Below, in pieces: positions 60,446 through 64,000 of a stretch of DNA of 64,000 nucleotides (position 1 is its first letter; the number at the start of each line of letters is the position of its first letter). This stretch comes from Fusarium oxysporum f. sp. lycopersici 4287 (lineage: Eukaryota; Ascomycota; Sordariomycetes; Hypocreales; Nectriaceae). A model generated the notes under the pieces. That model saw only the letters and a list, made by a program, of their open reading frames with translations, was not told where the DNA came from and did no database searches. The stretch spans positions 5,119,710 to 5,183,709 of the forward strand of contig NC_030988.1 in assembly GCF_000149955.1 (NCBI RefSeq). Reading direction: 5' to 3'. Made by a program: the position numbers and the translations under genes.

Positions 60446-62905
60446 TCAAACTCCTTCCTGGCTCAATCTTCCTGTCGCCATCGCAAATTTGACTGTCGCT
60501 CGCACCGCCTCCAGGTTAGGTCTCCACTTTGCTCCGTCTGACGCCGACTTTCCACCTAGAAAGAAGGAAAGATTGCCCATCATGTTTTGTCCTACTCGAC
60601 GCATGGCTTCACGCTCTGCTTCCCATCTTGTGCATCGGAACAGAAAATGCTCCATTGTCTCTGGTCCACATCCACATTCACACATGTCCGACTCTGCGGC
60701 CCCGATCTTGTTGAGGTAGCTGTTGACCTTCGCCATTCCCGTGCGGAGCTGCGAGAGCACTCCGGCTTCTCGTCTCTTGCAAATGTCGTATAGTGCTTGC
60801 GTATGTTTGCCTGGTAGGGCCCGATCTATCCGTTTGGAGTAGTTGCCTACATTGTTGGGTAGTTTCCGTTGCTGATGCAGCTGCGACACTGCCAGCCTGA
60901 GCCGCGTGGAGCGGGCCTGGTACGGTAGCGATTGCGGCGTGCATCCCGCTCTGGTAGCCTTCTTGGCTTGTCTCTTTGCTTCACGACTCATGCTGAGGTC
61001 ATCGTCTCTGGATGGTACCCAGATCATCTTGACTCTATTGTTTCCCTTTCCCAGTCGCTCGATGTGCTCGTAGATCTGACGGATGGAGGTCTGGCCTGAT
61101 TGCTGTTGCGGTCGGGCAATCGCCTTGAGTGACGACTGGCTACTTGACAGCACCGTAAGCTCTCGACATTGTAGACCATCCGGCATGCATCACAATGCCA
61201 TCGCTATCGCCTCCAGCTCGGCGGTGTACGGGTTCTGATCGTCTCGTGACCCGAGCGTGGCCGAGTACCTGGCCACTATCCTGTCTGTTTGACCAGGCGA
61301 TCTTTGGGCCACGATGCCGCCCATACCCACTAGACCTCCCCTGTCGGAAGCACTGGTCGCGATGACAATGTCGTTGACGTTCTTTGCAGCTATTTTCGCC
61401 GCTTCACGATCGGCCTCGCGTACAAGCGGCACCCGGTTGTACCACGGTGGTACCGCATAGGCCTCAATCGTTTCCATCCGCTCCGTTCCGCTGCCTTCAT
61501 ACGCAAGCGCCAGCTTCTTCAACGGTGACATGTATCTTCGACTCGCCGACACCTTGAGGGCTGCTAGCGGGTGCGTCTTTGGCACCGTCTTGATGTTGAT
61601 GTACATCCGCATGCCTGCTTGAGCATGTCGCTCGCATACCGTCTGTATGTTGGCTTCTGCCTCCATCACTGCTGTCGCGACTGTCCGGAAAGCACCCGTG
61701 ATGGCTCGTGCTCCTATCTTCTGAGCCCTGTTGAACCAGCTCGGTGCTCTTTCGTTTCGTGCATGCGACCACACGACCGAAGCGTAGTCCATCGCCGGAG
61801 CGACGGTCGCCGTAAACAGCTGCCTAGTCGTGCGTGGAGATAGCATCCTCAGTCTTCTCAGGCACATGGCCGCCGTGAGACCTCTGGTAGCCGCTTCAGC
61901 CATGTGTTTCTTGAATCTTAGTCCTGCATCCATGATGACGCCCAGGATCTTGGCCTTCCGCTTCGACTTGATCACATCTCCCTTGATCGTGAACGGTATG
62001 CGGCTGGTACGGTCGATGACGCGGGTAAAGTGCACGATGGTCGTCTTGTCGCACTCAAATGTCGCTCCGCTGCGTCTTTCCCAGTCCAGTGCACGGTCGA
62101 CGATGGCCTGAATGCCCTCTCTGTTGTCTTCGGCCGTCGGACCTGTGACCCAGGCTGAGTAGTCGTCGACAAACGCAATCGAGCCTCCGTTCGAGTCTAT
62201 CCTGCTCTGCACTAAGTCTGCGTTGAAGAACAGGAACAGTATCGGCGATAGTGGTGACCCTTGCGGGAGGCCAGCTTGTGGCAGTTCCCGTAGCTCTGAT
62301 GTGTAGCCATTCACCGTGATGGTAGCCGTGCGGTATGAGCAGAAGGCATCGATCCACCTGATCAGCCCCTTGGGTATACCACGCGCCTCGAGTCTCTGCA
62401 GCAACCTGTCCTTGAACACGCCGTTGTAAGCTCCTTTGACGTCGAAGCTGACCAGACTGACCACTTTGCGATTGCGCCATGCTTTGTAGACCTGTTCCTG
62501 GAAGAGCAGTAGAGCCTGCTCTGCCGATCGCCTCTTTCTCGCACCAAAGTGATTGGTGGGTAAGAGTCCGTACGTCTCGGCGGCGTGCGATATACGGTCC
62601 GCCACTACTGTTTCCAGGATCTTGCCCAGCGTCGATAGAAGCGAGATCGGTCTCCATGCCTTGGCTATCTTATAGTCGCCTTTGTTCGGTTTCTTGAGTG
62701 GGATGATTTTGGCCGTCCTCCACTGGCTAGGCAATCGCCCTGTATCCAATGATGTCCGAAACAGATGCAGGACCCGTTCCTTCACCACCGGCCACAGCTG
62801 CTTCCATACCATGGCTGGCAGTCCGTCTTGACCAGGCGCCTTCCACGCCTTGGCTTCCATCACCTTCTCCTCCACCTCCTCCATCGTGAGGTTCGGCATG
62901 GCCAC
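60446..62905 (-). pseudogene. LINE reverse transcriptase and RNase H region, interrupted by stop
   Basis: RT frame 61190-62905 (571 codons): WKAPGQDGLPAMVWKQLW, WRPISLLSTLGKILETVV, LVSFDVKGAYNGVFKDRLL, LPQGSPLSPILFLFFNADL and the catalytic FVDDYSAWV. RNase H follows: GGLVGMGGIVAQ, YTAELEAIAMAL, then a TGA stop, and in the same frame QCRELTVLSSSQSSLKAI, MIWVPSRDD. Ends with a Cys-rich MCECGCGPETMEHFLFRC. The stop at 61187-61189 truncates RNase H. Confidence 0.88.
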
Positions 62906-64000
62906 TTCTCTGCGCCGTGGTCGCGGGCCTTCTTCTGTCTTTTGATAGCATCATGGTACTCTTTACCCATTTCTTTGGCTCGATCTTCCAGGCTGTCAAT
63001 CCGTTGACCGGCCCGACGCCGGGCCCTTGCCAGGTTCCTCCAGAACGTGTACGTCCTACGACGCTTGGTGAGATCTGTTGTCCACCATTTCTTTGCGTAC
63101 GGTGATGGCTTCGCACGTAGGACTAGATCGTGGATCGCATCGAGAACCACATCCATCAACCTGTCTGTCTGTGTCTGGACATCACCATCCCACGGAAGTG
63201 GTGAGAGCTTTTCCTTCACCCTTTCCCTGATTGCGTTCCACGGTGCATTTTTAAACAACAACCTTGGTTCCGCTGTTCTCTCGGGCATCGCGAGATCAAA
63301 CTCTGCCTGGATAGCCCTGTGATCTGATCCATGCTCGGTCGGATAGATGCCGCAGTGTACCATCTCGTCTGCCAGCTCGGCTGACGCGAGCGTCAGGTCG
63401 ATCGTGCTCTCGCCACCTGGTCCTTCCCACGTCTTCGTTCCTCGTGGGAGAAGACTGAGTAGACCATGCTCATCCATGAGGTCGATGATCGGCCCCGCCT
63501 CACCTTGTCTCCTACCCGTCACATCGTCGCCTCCCCAGAGCTGATCGTGCCGGTTAAAGTCGCCGGCTAGGATAACGTCCGTCCTCTTTCCCGTGCTGTT
63601 ACGGAAGCTCCCGATGGTCGCATGTAGTTGCCTCATGGTAGTACGTAGGGCCTCCTCATCTTTCCCTGCCACGTATACTGATACCACCAAGACCTCCCGG
63701 TCGGGCCACCGAAGTATCGCCCCCGTGAGGTCAGCCGACGGTATCGGCACTTGTTCCGCCTCTAGGTCGCTCCGTATCCAGAGCATGCTGCGTATCGGCC
63801 ACTGCATGTCGTGTCTCTTTGTAGGTATATACTTGATCCAGTTCCTGTGACTGTTTGGTGTCGTCACCACCGATCCTTCAATATTCAAGGCGTACGGCTC
63901 AGCGACTGCCAGCACCGCATAGTCCTGCAAGTCTCTGTCGTTCATCATGCTCAGCTGCACCACATCCTTCTTGTGCACGTTGAGCTGGAAGATTCGCAGG
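62860..64000 (-). pseudogene. LINE AP-like endonuclease part of ORF2, joined to RT by a deletion
   Basis: Open from the window edge to 62860 (LRIFQLNVHKKDVVQLSMMN at the edge). APE motifs: LAVAEPYALN, VILAGDFNRHDQLWGGDD, TIDLTLASAELAD and HGSDHRAIQAEF. After TFWRNLARARRRAG the frame should pass through ~150 residues to the RT, but it goes from KRQKKARDH straight to WPCRTSRWRRWRRR, while in another frame EVAMPNLTMEEVEEKV starts RT. So an internal deletion removed the linker and shifted frame. Confidence 0.85.

Larger units (their letters stand above)
60130..64000 (-). mobile_element. Tad1-type LINE retrotransposon, 3' part, defective
   Basis: Minus-strand order from the window edge: AP endonuclease (62860-64000), reverse transcriptase (61190-62905), RNase H and zinc motif (60446-61186), then 3' UTR ending GGGCGTAATAAATACTACTACTAC near 60130-60160. 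ORF1 lies off the window. The element has an internal deletion and an in-frame stop. It is inserted about 220 bp upstream of the bZIP start, in opposite sense of insertion relative to that gene's promoter. Confidence 0.88.

Overview
Filamentous ascomycete DNA, most likely Fusarium or a close hypocrealean relative. Genes have several 50-70 bp introns with GTATGT/GTAAGT-type donors and CTAAC-like branch sites. Protein families are fungal: Zn2Cys6 and bZIP regulators, a LaeA-type methyltransferase, a PTH11-type receptor, a 2EXR protein, OrsD-type double zinc finger proteins, a Hop-like MULE, pogo elements, and a pseudogene of the nitric-oxide-reductase cytochrome P450nor. Low gene density, many transposons, a RIP-like AT-rich tract and many broken paralogues suggest an accessory or subtelomeric region rather than core chromosome. 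One 100-N assembly gap lies at 51679-51778.

Layout. 1-8.1 kb: start of a probable NLR-type protein (minus), a truncated pogo copy, a 2 kb RIP-like tract, an unknown acidic-tail gene and a fragment of a large OrsD/RecQ-type protein. 8.1-13 kb: a nucleoside-phosphorylase (PNP) protein that looks like the effector end of a fungal NLR, an OrsD fragment and a complete Hop-like MULE with terminal inverted repeats. 15-22.4 kb: a polytopic membrane protein, the P450nor pseudogene, two unknown ORFs and a LaeA-like methyltransferase. 22.9-27 kb: two OrsD-type genes with palindromes and iteron-like repeats around them. 27.3-32.2 kb: a Zn2Cys6 regulator, a Tc1 remnant and a PTH11-type protein. 33.8-37.1 kb: a HeLo-like/RhoGAP fusion with disabling lesions and an NTF2-like DUF1348 protein. 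37.4-45.9 kb: two MITEs, a complete pogo-like transposon nested in an older pogo relic, a 2EXR gene and a fragment of a restriction-like-endonuclease retroelement. 46-49.7 kb: an intact PD-(D/E)XK nuclease-like gene lying between copies of OrsD-unit ends, then a Gcn5 paralogue. 53.4-59.9 kb: chromate transporter, rhodanese, BTB protein and bZIP factor. 60.1-64 kb: a defective Tad1-type LINE running off the window.

How parts fit together. The best candidates for something little described are (i) the OrsD units, whose flanks carry a 27-bp palindrome built from two inverted copies of the same half-site that recurs in ~22-bp iterons, with related ends on both sides of the PD-(D/E)XK gene; (ii) a pogo family in which the duplicated 12-bp motif in the ends differs between elements but stays matched within each element; and (iii) truncated or rearranged immune-type genes (PNP-only, HeLo-like plus RhoGAP). 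The chromate transporter and the CX5R rhodanese are head-to-tail on one strand and could serve oxyanion handling. Exon models were built by hand from splice signals and reading frame; none was tested against transcripts or databases.
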